Of a stretch of DNA of 64,000 bases, positions 51,972 through 60,346 are shown piece after piece. Every line of letters starts with the position of its first letter. Position 1 is the stretch's first letter. The notes under the pieces are model-generated. The model was not told where the DNA came from and did no database searches. It saw only the letters and a list, made by a program, of their open reading frames with translations. A program made the translations under genes and the position numbers. Source of the DNA: Lentisalinibacter sp964427415 (GTDB lineage: Bacteria > Pseudomonadota > Gammaproteobacteria > Steroidobacterales > Woeseiaceae); assembly GCA_964427415.1 (NCBI GenBank), contig CAYRUH010000007.1, positions 1-64,000 of the forward strand, in the 5' to 3' direction.

Positions 51972-52949
51972 TCAGGGCAAGCGGAAACAGTCGAGATCGT
52001 CGGCAGCGGCGAGCGGGCCGTCGTAGTGCTCGCGCACCCGCCGGATATTGCCGTCCAGATCTCGCAGGCTGCGCGCCATGAAATGGCTGAGCACGAGCCT
52101 GCGGGCCGCTGCCCGATCCGCCACGCGACCGATCTCGCCGGGCGTCGCATGGAGCCGGCTCGCGGGCCCGCCGATGCCCTCAGGGATGGCCATGTGCATG
52201 ACCAGCAGGTCCGCTTCGCGGGCGAAGTCGATGAAGCTCTCTTTGGAGCCGTTCTGGTCGCCCGAGAAGACGATCGAGGTCTCGCCGATCTGCACACGGA
52301 ACGCCAGCGCCGGCACGATGCCGTGGGGCACGTGCATGGCGTCGATCACGAGACCGTGCTCGCCTTCGAACACGCGCATTGCACCGGAGTCGTCGTTGAC
52401 CCGCACCGTATCGATGGCAGGCAGCCCACCCGTGCCGTCGAGATACCCGGACAGATAGCGGTACGCCCCCGCTTCCGCGCTCAACAGGCCGTGGAGGAAT
52501 CCGTCCAGGTCCGGGAAGCGGTCGCTGCCCGAGGGCCCCGCAACCCGCAGCGGCGCCGAACGCGGCGAGAACGAGCCGGATTTCAGCAGCGCCGGTAAGT
52601 CGGCGGAGTGATCGGTGTGGAAGTGACTGAGACCGATAAAGGCGAGCGCCGCGAAATCGGCGCCGGTTTCGCCGAAACGCAGAAAGGCTCCGGCACCCGC
52701 ATCGATCAGGACCCGGGACTCGCCATCGATCCAGACGACGTAAGCCGTGGAGGCGCGGCCGTCGTCCGCGATGGGCCCGCCGGAGCCGAGTACCTGCAAG
52801 GCGACGCCGGGGTCGGCGCAGGCAGCGGCCTGCGCATTAGCCGAAACAAGTAAGGTTGAGGCCATGAGCAGGCCGAACCCGGCACCTGCCCATCGGCGCG
52901 CAAGGGCCGCAGCCGATGCCGCCGTCGTCATCGCTCTGATCATCGCCAT
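51972..52949 (-). CDS. Exported metallo-beta-lactamase-fold hydrolase
   Basis: 325 residues; ATG 52949 with GAGG upstream. N-terminal signal ('GFGLLMASTLLVSANAQAAA'). Metal site HxHxDH at H109-x-H111-x-D113-H114 in 'SHFHTDHSADL', with 'DAGAGAFLRFG' before and 'VIDAMHVPHGIVPALAFRV', 'VFSGDQNGS' and 'LVLSHFM' later, the pattern of RNase Z-like/arylsulfatase-type members. Being secreted, it is likelier an arylsulfatase, lactonase or phosphodiesterase than a tRNase. The start lies within the 55-bp sequence duplicated around the N gap, but the coding frame itself is continuous. Confidence 0.88.
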   Translation of the reverse strand: MAMIRAMTTAASAAALARRWAGAGFGLLMASTLLVSANAQAAACADPGVALQVLGSGGPIADDGRASTAYVVWIDGESRVLIDAGAGAFLRFGETGADFAALAFIGLSHFHTDHSADLPALLKSGSFSPRSAPLRVAGPSGSDRFPDLDGFLHGLLSAEAGAYRYLSGYLDGTGGLPAIDTVRVNDDSGAMRVFEGEHGLVIDAMHVPHGIVPALAFRVQIGETSIVFSGDQNGSKESFIDFAREADLLVMHMAIPEGIGGPASRLHATPGEIGRVADRAAARRLVLSHFMARSLRDLDGNIRRVREHYDGPLAAADDLDCFRLP

Positions 52950-53136
52950 GGCACCTCGATACCGGATTTCAGTCCAGATCGNNNNNNNNNNNNNNNNNNN
53001 NNNNNNNNNNNNNNNNNNNNNNNNNNNNNNNNNNNNNNNNNNNNNNNNNNNNNNNNNNNNNNNNNNNNNNNNNNNNNNNNNGTCATCGCTCTGATCATCG
53101 CCATGGCACCTCGATACCGGATTTCAGTCCAGATCG
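52927..53136. repeat. Identical 55-bp copies on both sides of an assembly gap
   Basis: Bases 52927-52981 and 53082-53136 are the same 55 nucleotides in direct orientation, separated by exactly 100 N. Such an overlap at contig ends is what a de Bruijn assembler with k near 55 leaves when a scaffolder inserts a default gap between contigs that really overlap. Collapsing the copies would put the metallo-hydrolase start 19 bp after the stop of the upstream gene. Confidence 0.92.
52982..53081. other. Assembly gap of 100 N
   Basis: Unresolved bases of default length 100. No gene is interrupted. See the flanking 55-bp duplication: the true sequence probably has no gap here. Confidence 0.99.
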
Positions 53137-53552
53137 GCCAGCGCTTCCAGCGTCTCGTCGCGGACCCGATCGATGGCCGCGGTAATGCGCTGTTCCGCTT
53201 CCGCCTCGTTGCCGAGCCCGCTCCAATTGTCGTTCCAGGTGGCCCGCAGCTGGTCGCTCGCCTCGCCCACGTGACCGGGCATGATCGCGGACAGGTCGTC
53301 GAGCAGCAGCACGCGGGTCCAGCCCGCGCGCGGATTGCCCCGGTACTCGTCCCGATCATAATGGCTGAAGAACACGATCTGCTGCAATTCGCCGAGCGTC
53401 AGGATCATCTCGAAGCCGGCAGCACGCAGATTGCGGTTGTGCTCGGTGAGCTCGTTGCGCCAGGTGTTGTAGGTCAGTCCAACCAGCGCCACGACCAGGC
53501 TGATCAGGGCAACGACATTACGCCGGACCTGCTCCCTGAAACTATTCTGCAT
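53124..53552 (-). CDS. Single-pass membrane protein of unknown function
   Basis: 142 residues from the ATG at 53552; GGAGG lies about ten bases upstream. One N-terminal transmembrane segment, 'VVALISLVVALVGLTYNTW', then a soluble, mostly helical domain with 'ELTEHNRNLRAAGFEMILTL', 'GELQQIVFFSHYDRDEY' and a charged end 'RVRDETLEALADLD'. I do not recognise a family. If the N gap is spurious, it lies 19 bp upstream of the metallo-hydrolase gene and the two form an operon. Confidence 0.75.
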   Translation of the reverse strand: MQNSFREQVRRNVVALISLVVALVGLTYNTWRNELTEHNRNLRAAGFEMILTLGELQQIVFFSHYDRDEYRGNPRAGWTRVLLLDDLSAIMPGHVGEASDQLRATWNDNWSGLGNEAEAEQRITAAIDRVRDETLEALADLD

Positions 53553-53639
53553 GGCGGCATACCTCCACCGGATTCGCGCTTTGCGCCCCGCCCCGCCAAC
53601 GTCTGCCGGCGGCAGAGCAAGGGCCATGGATTATTGATA

Positions 53640-53656
53640 CCCTGCGCCTCGCAGGG
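53640..53656. other. Short perfect hairpin in an intergenic region
   Basis: CCCTGCG-CCT-CGCAGGG: seven paired bases and a three-base loop, between the unknown membrane protein and the acetolactate synthase-like gene, which are divergent. No T-run follows on either strand. It may affect the 5' leader of the plus-strand operon or be incidental. Confidence 0.35.
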
Positions 53657-53786
53657 TCCTGCCCGGCACCGTAGCCGCTCGGAATAAACACGGTAAAAAA
53701 GCGGTCCGGTTCATGGCACGGGCGTCTTCCCGGCCGCGCTCCGTCACACTACCGCGCATGATAACCAGCCTGAGAGGGTATTACAG

Positions 53787-55451
53787 ATGAAAGCTTCTGA
53801 TCTACTGGTCCGCTGCCTGGAGGCCGAGGGCATCGAATACATCTTCGGTGTGCCCGGCGAGGAGAACGCGGACTTCATGCTCTCGCTGGAGGCAAGCGAG
53901 AAAATCCGCTTCGTGCTCACCCGCCACGAACAGGGCGCGGCGTTCATGGCGGAGATCTACGGGCGCCTCACGGGTAATCCGGCCGGCTGCCTGGGCACGC
54001 TGGGGCCCGGCGCCACCAACCTCATCACCGGCGTGGCCGATTCCAACATGGACCGGGCGCCGATGCTGGTGCTGACCGGGCAGGGCTCCACCCTGCGTCT
54101 GCACAAGGAGTCCCACCAGATCATGGACGTGGTCGGCATGTTCGAGGCGGTCACCAAGTGGGCCACCACTATCCACAACGCGCGCACCATCCCCGAGATC
54201 GTCAGGAAGGCCGTGCGCCTCGCGCGCACCGAGAAGCCGGGCGCCGTGCACATCGAGCTGCCCGAGGACGTGGCCAAGCGCGAGGTGGAGGCCGAACCGA
54301 TGGAGCCCCGGCGCTTCCGCCGCCCCGGCCCGGACGACAAGATCACCGACCGGGCCTTCGCCATGCTGGCCGAGGCGAAACACCCGGTAATCATCGCCGG
54401 CAACGGCGCAATACGCCGCCGGGCCTCGAAGCAGCTCCGCATCTTCTGCGAGTCCACCGGCATCGGCGTGCTGAGCACCTTCATGGCCAAGGGCGCGGTG
54501 GACATGGACGCCGACTACTGCCTCTACACCATCGGCCTGGGCGCCAAGGACATCCCGACGCTGGCCATCGACGAGGCGGATCTGGTGATCACGCTCGGCT
54601 TCGACATGGTGGAGTACCACCCGCGGCTGTGGAACCCGGACCGGGACAAGACCATCATCCACGCCGACTTCCTGCCGGCCGAGATCGACCAGCACTACCA
54701 TCCGGAGGTGGAACTGGTGGGCGATCTCGCTCACACGCTGTGGATGCTGAACGAGCGGGTACGCGAGCGGGGACTGCCGGACTTCGATCTCGCCTCCCAG
54801 CGGGCGGTTCGCGAGCGGATGAGCGCAGAGCTCGCCGCCTGCGCCGAGGACGATACCGAAGGCGCGATCCGGCCGCAGAAGATGCTCTGGGACGCCCGCC
54901 AGGTGATGGGTCCGGCGGACATTCTGTTATCGGACGTGGGCGCCCACAAGATGTGGATTGCGCGCCACTTCCATTGCCACGAGCCCAACACCTGCCTGAT
55001 ACCGAACGGCTTCTGCTCCATGGGCTCGGCCCTGCCCGGCGCGATCGCGGCAAACATCGTGCATCCGGACAGGAAGGTGCTCGGCATCGCCGGCGACGGC
55101 GGTTTTCTGATGAACGTGCAGGAGATGGAGACGGCGCACCGGCTGGCAAGCGATATCGTCATGCTGGTGTGGGAAGACGGCGGCTACGGGCTGATCAGCT
55201 GGAAGCAGGAGGACGAGTTCGGCCGCCACACCGCGCTCGGCTTTGGCAACCCGGACTGGCTGCAGCTCGCAGAGTCCTTTGGCTGGAGCGGCCACCGGGT
55301 CGAGCGCTCGACGGAGTTCCGGGCGACACTGGAAGCGGCGTTCGCAGAGCCAGGCCCCAGCCTGGTGGTGGCGCCGGTGGACTACCGGGAGAACCGGGAG
55401 CTGACCCGCCGGCTGGGCGAGATCATCGGCGCCGGAATCGTGGGAGGTTGA
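53787..55451 (+). CDS. Acetolactate synthase-like ThDP enzyme
   Basis: 554 residues, cytosolic. Three-domain ThDP fold: Pyr domain with 'EGIEYIFGVPGEENADFMLS' and catalytic Glu in 'LTRHEQGAAFMAEIYGRLTG'; middle domain ~res 190-325; PP domain with 'GIAGDGGFLMNVQEMETA' (GDG...N metal-diphosphate motif). Closest in look to catabolic acetolactate synthase large subunits acting without a regulatory subunit; none is encoded nearby. Related oxo-acid decarboxylases are possible. Followed within 6 bp by an aldehyde dehydrogenase, so decarboxylation to an aldehyde that is then oxidised is an alternative pathway reading. Confidence 0.9.
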   Translation: MKASDLLVRCLEAEGIEYIFGVPGEENADFMLSLEASEKIRFVLTRHEQGAAFMAEIYGRLTGNPAGCLGTLGPGATNLITGVADSNMDRAPMLVLTGQGSTLRLHKESHQIMDVVGMFEAVTKWATTIHNARTIPEIVRKAVRLARTEKPGAVHIELPEDVAKREVEAEPMEPRRFRRPGPDDKITDRAFAMLAEAKHPVIIAGNGAIRRRASKQLRIFCESTGIGVLSTFMAKGAVDMDADYCLYTIGLGAKDIPTLAIDEADLVITLGFDMVEYHPRLWNPDRDKTIIHADFLPAEIDQHYHPEVELVGDLAHTLWMLNERVRERGLPDFDLASQRAVRERMSAELAACAEDDTEGAIRPQKMLWDARQVMGPADILLSDVGAHKMWIARHFHCHEPNTCLIPNGFCSMGSALPGAIAANIVHPDRKVLGIAGDGGFLMNVQEMETAHRLASDIVMLVWEDGGYGLISWKQEDEFGRHTALGFGNPDWLQLAESFGWSGHRVERSTEFRATLEAAFAEPGPSLVVAPVDYRENRELTRRLGEIIGAGIVGG

Positions 55452-55457
55452 GACGAA

Positions 55458-56873
55458 ATGAATGCGGAAAGCGGGACCAGCGTGCTGGATGTGATCTCAC
55501 CCTACAGTGGCGAGCGCATAGGCGAAGTGCCGACGGTAGGTCAGGAGGGCATCGAGGAGGCGCTCGCTAGCGCGAGCACGCTGTTCGCGGCCCGGGACCA
55601 GTGGCTGGCGCTGCACCAGCGCGTCGCGATCCTCAACCGGCTGGCGGACCTCATGGATGAGCGCCAGGAGGAACTGGCCCGACAGGCGGCGGCCGAGGGC
55701 GGCAAGCCACTGCTCGACTCGAAAGCCGAGGCGGCCCGTGCCGTCGATGGCGTCCGCATTGCCATCGAGAGCATCCGCAGCAAGGCCGGTGAGGTGATAC
55801 CGATGGACGGCACCGCAGCCGGAGCCGGACGGATCGCCTTCACCACGAAGGAGCCCATCGGCGTCGTGGTCGCGATCAGCGCCTTCAACCACCCGCTGAA
55901 TCTCATCGTCCATCAGGTCGTACCGGCGATCGCGGCAGGCTGTCCGGTGATCGTCAAGCCGGCCGAGGACACGCCATTGTCCTGCCGGAGCGTCGTCTCC
56001 ATGCTGCACGAGGCCGGCCTGCCCCCGCAGTGGTGCCGCTTCGTCATGCCCCGGGATCTCGCCCTCGCCGAAGCGCTGGTCACGGACCCGCGGGTGGGTT
56101 TCTTCTCCTTCATCGGCAGCGCGAAAGTGGGCTGGATGCTGCGCTCGAAGCTCGCGGCCGGCACCCGTTGCGCATTGGAGCACGGCGGCGCGGCACCGCT
56201 GATCGTCGCGGCGGACGCGGATCTCGACCAGGCCATACCGTCGATCCTCAAAGGCGGTTTCTATCACGCGGGACAGGTCTGCGTCTCCGTGCAGCGCGTA
56301 TTCGCCCATCGGAGCATTGCCCGCGGCCTCGCCGAACGTCTGGCCGAGGGAGCGCAAGCGCTGGCGACGGGCGATCCCCTGCTGGAGACCACCGAGGTCG
56401 GGCCGCTGATCCGGCCGAAGGAGGTCGATCGTGTTGCCGAGTGGGTTACCGAGGCGGAGCAGGCCGGCGCCAGCCGGCTCGCCGGCGGTGAACGGCTCGA
56501 CGGCAACTGTTACGCGCCAACCGTGCTTCTGGACCCGCCGGATCAGGTGCGCGTATCCCGGGAGGAGGTGTTCGGACCGGTCGTATGCGTGTACGGCTAT
56601 GAGGAACTCGACGACGCGCTGGCGCGGGCCAACGCGCTGCCGTACGCATTCCAGGCCGCGGTGTTCACCCGCAACCTCGACACCGCGCTGCGTATCTACC
56701 GCCGCATCGATGCCTCCGCGGTGATGGTGAACGACCACACGGCGTTCCGCGTCGACGGCATGCCCTTTGCGGGACTCGGCGCCTCGGGATATGGCACCGG
56801 CGGCATCCCCCATACCATCGCCGACATGCAGGTGGAGAAGATGATGGTGCTGCGATCCGGCGAGATCGCCTGA
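55458..56873 (+). CDS. NAD(P)-dependent aldehyde dehydrogenase
   Basis: 471 residues. ALDH superfamily: 'PIGVVVAISAFNHPLNLIVH', cofactor-binding 'PVIVKPAEDTPLSCRSVVSM', 'FFSFIGSAKVGWMLRSKLA', general base in 'LEHGGAAPLIV' (Glu in E-H-G-G, where most have E-L-G-G) and nucleophile C275 in 'FYHAGQVCVSVQRVF'; 'EEVFGPVVCVYGYEELDDAL' near residue 370. Oxidises an aldehyde to an acid. The six-base spacing from the ThDP gene and same orientation imply one transcript. Confidence 0.94.
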   Translation: MNAESGTSVLDVISPYSGERIGEVPTVGQEGIEEALASASTLFAARDQWLALHQRVAILNRLADLMDERQEELARQAAAEGGKPLLDSKAEAARAVDGVRIAIESIRSKAGEVIPMDGTAAGAGRIAFTTKEPIGVVVAISAFNHPLNLIVHQVVPAIAAGCPVIVKPAEDTPLSCRSVVSMLHEAGLPPQWCRFVMPRDLALAEALVTDPRVGFFSFIGSAKVGWMLRSKLAAGTRCALEHGGAAPLIVAADADLDQAIPSILKGGFYHAGQVCVSVQRVFAHRSIARGLAERLAEGAQALATGDPLLETTEVGPLIRPKEVDRVAEWVTEAEQAGASRLAGGERLDGNCYAPTVLLDPPDQVRVSREEVFGPVVCVYGYEELDDALARANALPYAFQAAVFTRNLDTALRIYRRIDASAVMVNDHTAFRVDGMPFAGLGASGYGTGGIPHTIADMQVEKMMVLRSGEIA

Positions 56874-56919
56874 CGCCGGCTCCGCACGGCCTACACGCAG
56901 CAATCACAGGGATCGGAAC

Positions 56920-58437
56920 ATGCAGGATATCGGCACCTTCGTCTTCACCGCGCTGGAGTTACTGGCGTTCCTTTTCATCTTCGCGCTCGGACTGGGCGTG
57001 CTGGCGGTTGCCGTCCTCTACGTCGCCGACAAGTCCCAGAAGACCCATACGATCCGGCGCAACTACCCCGTCATCGGCCGCGCCCGCTACCTCTTCGAAC
57101 ACCTCGGCGAATTTTTCCGCCAGTACTTCTTCGCCATGGACCGCGAAGAACTGCCCTTCAACCGCGCCCAGCGCTCCTGGGTGTACCGGGCGGCGAAGAA
57201 CCTGGATAACACCATCGCATTCGGTTCCACCCGTGATCTGCGCCCGGAAGGTACGGTGATGTTCGTGAATTGCGCCTTTCCGACGCTGGAGGAGGATGCG
57301 GTGCCGCCGCAACCGGTTACCTACGGTCCGTATTGCGAGCACCCTTACAGCACGGCGTCGTTCTTCAATATCTCGGGCATGAGCTATGGCGCACTCTCGA
57401 CGCCGGCCGTGCGGGCCCTGTCTCTGGGCGCGGCGAAGGCTGGCATCTGGCTCAACACCGGCGAAGGCGGTCTGTCGCCCCATCACCTGGAGGGGGGCTG
57501 CGACATCATATTCCAGATCGGCACCGCCAAGTACGGTGTGCGCGACGGCGCCGGGCATCTGAGCGATGAGAAATTGCGCGAGGTGGCGGCCCACGACGCG
57601 GTGCGTATGTTCGAGCTGAAGCTGAGTCAGGGTGCCAAGCCCGGCAAGGGCGGCATCCTGCCCGGCGGCAAAGTCACCGCAGAGATCGCACGCATACGGG
57701 GCATCCCGGCCGGTGAGGATTCCATCAGCCCCAACCGGCATCCGGAGATCGACAGCGTGCAGGACCTGCTCGACATGATCGGGCACATCCGCGGCGTTAC
57801 CGGCAAGCCGACGGGCTTCAAGGCGGTGGTCGGCGCCTATGGCTGGCTGGATGCACTCTGTGAGGAGATTCATCGGCGCGGCATCGAATCCGCGCCGGAC
57901 TTCATCATGGTGGACAGCGCCGACGGCGGCACCGGGGCGGCGCCGATGGCGCTGATGGACGACGTCGGACTGCCGCTGCAGGAATCACTGCCGCTGGTCG
58001 CGGACCTGCTGCAGCGTCACGGTCTCAGGAAAAGGATCCGGCTCGGCTGCGCGGGCAAACGGGTGAATCCGACGGAAGTGGCCTGGGCACTCTGCGTCGG
58101 CGCGGATTTCGTGGTCTCCGCGCGGGGTTTCATGTTCGCGCTGGGCTGCATCCAGGCCTTGCAATGCAATCGCAATACCTGCCCGACGGGAGTGACGACG
58201 CACAATCCCAAGCTTCAGCGCGGCCTCGTGCCGGAAAACAAAGCCGAGCGCGTCGCCAGTTACGCGCATAACATCATGAAAGAAGTGGGGATCATCGCTC
58301 ATTCCTGCGGCGTGCCGGAACCCCGTCGGCTGCGCCGGCAACACGCCCGGGTGGTCACCGAAGCCGGCCGAAGCCGATCGCTGGAAGAGTTGTACCCGGC
58401 TCCCGCCTCGACGAGGGAGCCGGCCGCGGGAATCTAA
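56920..58437 (+). CDS. Membrane-anchored glutamate synthase-like FMN protein
   Basis: 505 residues. N-terminal transmembrane segment 'LLAFLFIFALGLGVLAVAVL', then the FMN-binding glutamate synthase central domain: 'SFFNISGMSYGALSTPAVRA', 'NTGEGGLSPHHLEGGCDIIF', 'KPGKGGILPGGKVTAEIARI' and 'VDSADGGTGAAPMALMDDVG'. A 3Fe-4S-type Cys set lies in 'CIQALQCNRNTCPTGVTTHN'. It lacks the glutaminase and GXGXG domains of GltB, so it is not a complete GOGAT; the electron donor and acceptor are unknown. Third gene of the ThDP-ALDH operon; its stop overlaps that of the convergent anti-sigma gene by 4 bp. Confidence 0.92.
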   Translation: MQDIGTFVFTALELLAFLFIFALGLGVLAVAVLYVADKSQKTHTIRRNYPVIGRARYLFEHLGEFFRQYFFAMDREELPFNRAQRSWVYRAAKNLDNTIAFGSTRDLRPEGTVMFVNCAFPTLEEDAVPPQPVTYGPYCEHPYSTASFFNISGMSYGALSTPAVRALSLGAAKAGIWLNTGEGGLSPHHLEGGCDIIFQIGTAKYGVRDGAGHLSDEKLREVAAHDAVRMFELKLSQGAKPGKGGILPGGKVTAEIARIRGIPAGEDSISPNRHPEIDSVQDLLDMIGHIRGVTGKPTGFKAVVGAYGWLDALCEEIHRRGIESAPDFIMVDSADGGTGAAPMALMDDVGLPLQESLPLVADLLQRHGLRKRIRLGCAGKRVNPTEVAWALCVGADFVVSARGFMFALGCIQALQCNRNTCPTGVTTHNPKLQRGLVPENKAERVASYAHNIMKEVGIIAHSCGVPEPRRLRRQHARVVTEAGRSRSLEELYPAPASTREPAAGI

Positions 58438-58688
58438 TCCTTGCGCCGCCTGTGCGTGAGAGCCACCTGAACCAGTTCCTCCGGCACGGAATCCGGTACC
58501 GGGGCATCGGGCGCATCGAAGGCATCAAGGCCGAGCTCCACGGTGCGGCGGTACTGGCGGACGAACTCGGCGCACTCCCGGCACATTTTCACGTGTACCC
58601 AGCACAGACATCTCCGCCACACGGGCAGGCCGCCCTCCAGATAGTCGATCATGAATTCGTCGAATTCCCTGCAGCTAAGCATCAGCAT
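58434..58688 (-). CDS. Zinc-finger anti-sigma factor
   Basis: 84 residues (ATG 58688; a second ATG at 58682 has better spacing to the GGAGG upstream). Zinc-associated anti-sigma motif HxxxCxxC at H32-x3-C36-x2-C39 in 'WVHVKMCRECAEFVRQY', plus C6 near the start ('SCREFDEFMIDYLEGGLP'). No membrane segment, so it is a cytoplasmic ZAS protein that would hold the ECF sigma until a redox or metal signal. Overlaps the sigma gene by 14 bp. Confidence 0.85.
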   Translation of the reverse strand: MLMLSCREFDEFMIDYLEGGLPVWRRCLCWVHVKMCRECAEFVRQYRRTVELGLDAFDAPDAPVPDSVPEELVQVALTHRRRKD

Positions 58689-59352
58689 CGGCCTCCCCCC
58701 GCAGCAACGGCTCGATCAGTGTCCTGAGCGCCGAGCGTGCCCTGTGCAGGCGCGTTTTCACCGCATTCTCGCGGATGCCGAGTATATCTGCAGTCTCCCG
58801 AGTGGAATAACCGTCTATGTCACGAAGCAGCAGCACAAGCCGGTAATCTTCGCCCAGTGCATCGATCTGCTCGCGCACGAAACGGCGGCGCTCTTCCTGC
58901 TCCACCAGTTGCTGCGTCGCCATCGGACCGGCGGCAGCACCATGACCGTCAAGACGTCGGCCGTGCTCATCGAAACGGGGCAGCAGGTCTTCTATCGGTT
59001 GCTCCCGCCGGCGGCGGCTGCGCCTGAGCGCCATGAGCGACTGGCGTATCGCCACGCCGCGGATCCAGTACTGCAGGCTGCTCCGTCCCTGGAACTTATC
59101 GATCCCGTCAATAACGGCGATGAAGGTCTCCTGGAATACGTCCGCGGCATCCGCCTCGGACCCGAGGTAGCGGCGAGCCACGCCGAGTACGACAGGTCCG
59201 TACTGGCGGACCAGTGTCTCCTGCGCCTCGCGGTCGCCTCGCAGAACCGCCGCGGCCAGCCGGTGATCCGCGGCGTCCGCGCCGTGAACATCCGGATCAT
59301 CGCCCGCCTCACCGGCAATTTCGGCCGTCCCCGGCCGCGTAATGCTCACCAT
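58675..59352 (-). CDS. ECF-type RNA polymerase sigma factor
   Basis: 225 residues; ATG 59352 preceded by a strong AAAGGAGG. Sigma-2 region ~res 35-105 with 'QETLVRQYGPVVLGVARRYL' and 'EADAADVFQETFIAVIDGID'; sigma-4 region ~res 155-215 with 'EDYRLVLLLRDIDGYSTRET' and 'GIRENAVKTRLHRARSALR'. Paired with the overlapping anti-sigma gene. Divergent from the mlaFEDB genes 181 bp away; those or other envelope genes could be in its regulon, though no duplicated -35/-10 pair was recognised. Confidence 0.93.
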   Translation of the reverse strand: MVSITRPGTAEIAGEAGDDPDVHGADAADHRLAAAVLRGDREAQETLVRQYGPVVLGVARRYLGSEADAADVFQETFIAVIDGIDKFQGRSSLQYWIRGVAIRQSLMALRRSRRRREQPIEDLLPRFDEHGRRLDGHGAAAGPMATQQLVEQEERRRFVREQIDALGEDYRLVLLLRDIDGYSTRETADILGIRENAVKTRLHRARSALRTLIEPLLRGEADADA

Positions 59353-59533
59353 TCACCCGCCTCCTTTCTGCGTCCGACACCCCGCAGCTGTCCCGGTTCC
59401 ATAGCGCCCGCACGGCACCGGGCCGTCTCCGCCATCTTCCGAACGCTGCGGGATCGTAACCTTTGCGGCCGCCGGGGCAACTTCATGGCTGAGGAGCGTA
59501 ATTGCAGGGCTCGGGTAGCAGGACAGGCAGGCA

Positions 59534-60346
59534 ATGAGCACCGAAGAGAATCTCGTGCAGATTGACGATCTCCACTATGCCCGGGGCGCCCATAGGCTGT
59601 TCCACGGTATCGATATAGCCGTGCCGCGCGGCCGCGTGACGGTCATACTCGGCCCGAGCGGCATCGGCAAGACAACGCTGCTGCGCCTGATCACCGGCCA
59701 GTTGCAACCCGCACGCGGCAGAATCCTGTTCGACGGCAGGGGTGTCTGTCCGTGTTCCGCGGCCAGGCTCTACGCCATGCGCCGCAGGATCGGGGTACTG
59801 TTCCAGAGTGGAGCACTGCTCAGCAACCTCGACGTGTTCGATAACGTCGCCTACCCTCTGCGCGAACATACGGATCTACCCGAGCCGCTGATCCGCCAGA
59901 TCGTGCTGATGAAGCTCCAGGCGGTAGGCCTGCGCACCGCCTGGAGCCACATGACATGGGAGCTCTCAGGCGGCATGGTCCGACGCGTGGCGCTCGCCCG
60001 CGCGCTGGTGATGGATCCGGAACTGGTCATCTACGACGAGCCGTTCGCCGGTCTTGACCCGATCGCAGCAGCGGTCATTCTGCGCCTGATCCGGGACATC
60101 AATGATTCGCTCGGCATCACGAGTCTGGTCGTCACCCACGACATTGCACGCTTAGAAGCGCTTGCCGACCACTGTTACCTGCTCGTCGACGGAGAAGTAG
60201 CCGCCGGCGGAACACCGGACAAACTGCGCAATAGTGCCTCGCCCATCGTGCGGCAGTTCATGGAAGGACGGGCAGACGGCCCGGCCGCGTTTCACCGGCC
60301 GGGGCCCGGTTATGAGGAGATATTGCTTGAGATGAGGGGCGCATGA
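59534..60346 (+). CDS. mlaF: MlaF-type ABC ATPase (phospholipid transport)
   Basis: 270 residues. Walker A 'GPSGIGKTTLLRLITG', 'RIGVLFQSGALLSNLDVFDN' (MlaF-type Q-loop region), signature 'ELSGGMVRRVALARALVMDP', Walker B 'LVIYDEPFAGLDPI', switch His 'LVVTHDIARL'. Powers the MlaFEDB complex that moves phospholipids between inner and outer membranes to keep outer-membrane asymmetry. First gene of mlaFEDB; overlaps mlaE by 4 bp. Confidence 0.93.
   Translation: MSTEENLVQIDDLHYARGAHRLFHGIDIAVPRGRVTVILGPSGIGKTTLLRLITGQLQPARGRILFDGRGVCPCSAARLYAMRRRIGVLFQSGALLSNLDVFDNVAYPLREHTDLPEPLIRQIVLMKLQAVGLRTAWSHMTWELSGGMVRRVALARALVMDPELVIYDEPFAGLDPIAAAVILRLIRDINDSLGITSLVVTHDIARLEALADHCYLLVDGEVAAGGTPDKLRNSASPIVRQFMEGRADGPAAFHRPGPGYEEILLEMRGA

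Noticed and set aside
52982..53081. True missing sequence or a mobile element at the N run
   Set aside because: The identical 55-bp flanks directly abut the N run, which fits contig overlap rather than a target-site duplication (too long) or an unresolved repeat.
54158..55570. 470-codon frame inside the ThDP enzyme gene
   Set aside because: Out-of-frame reading of the ThDP enzyme with no motifs; the true frame has the Glu and GDG motifs.
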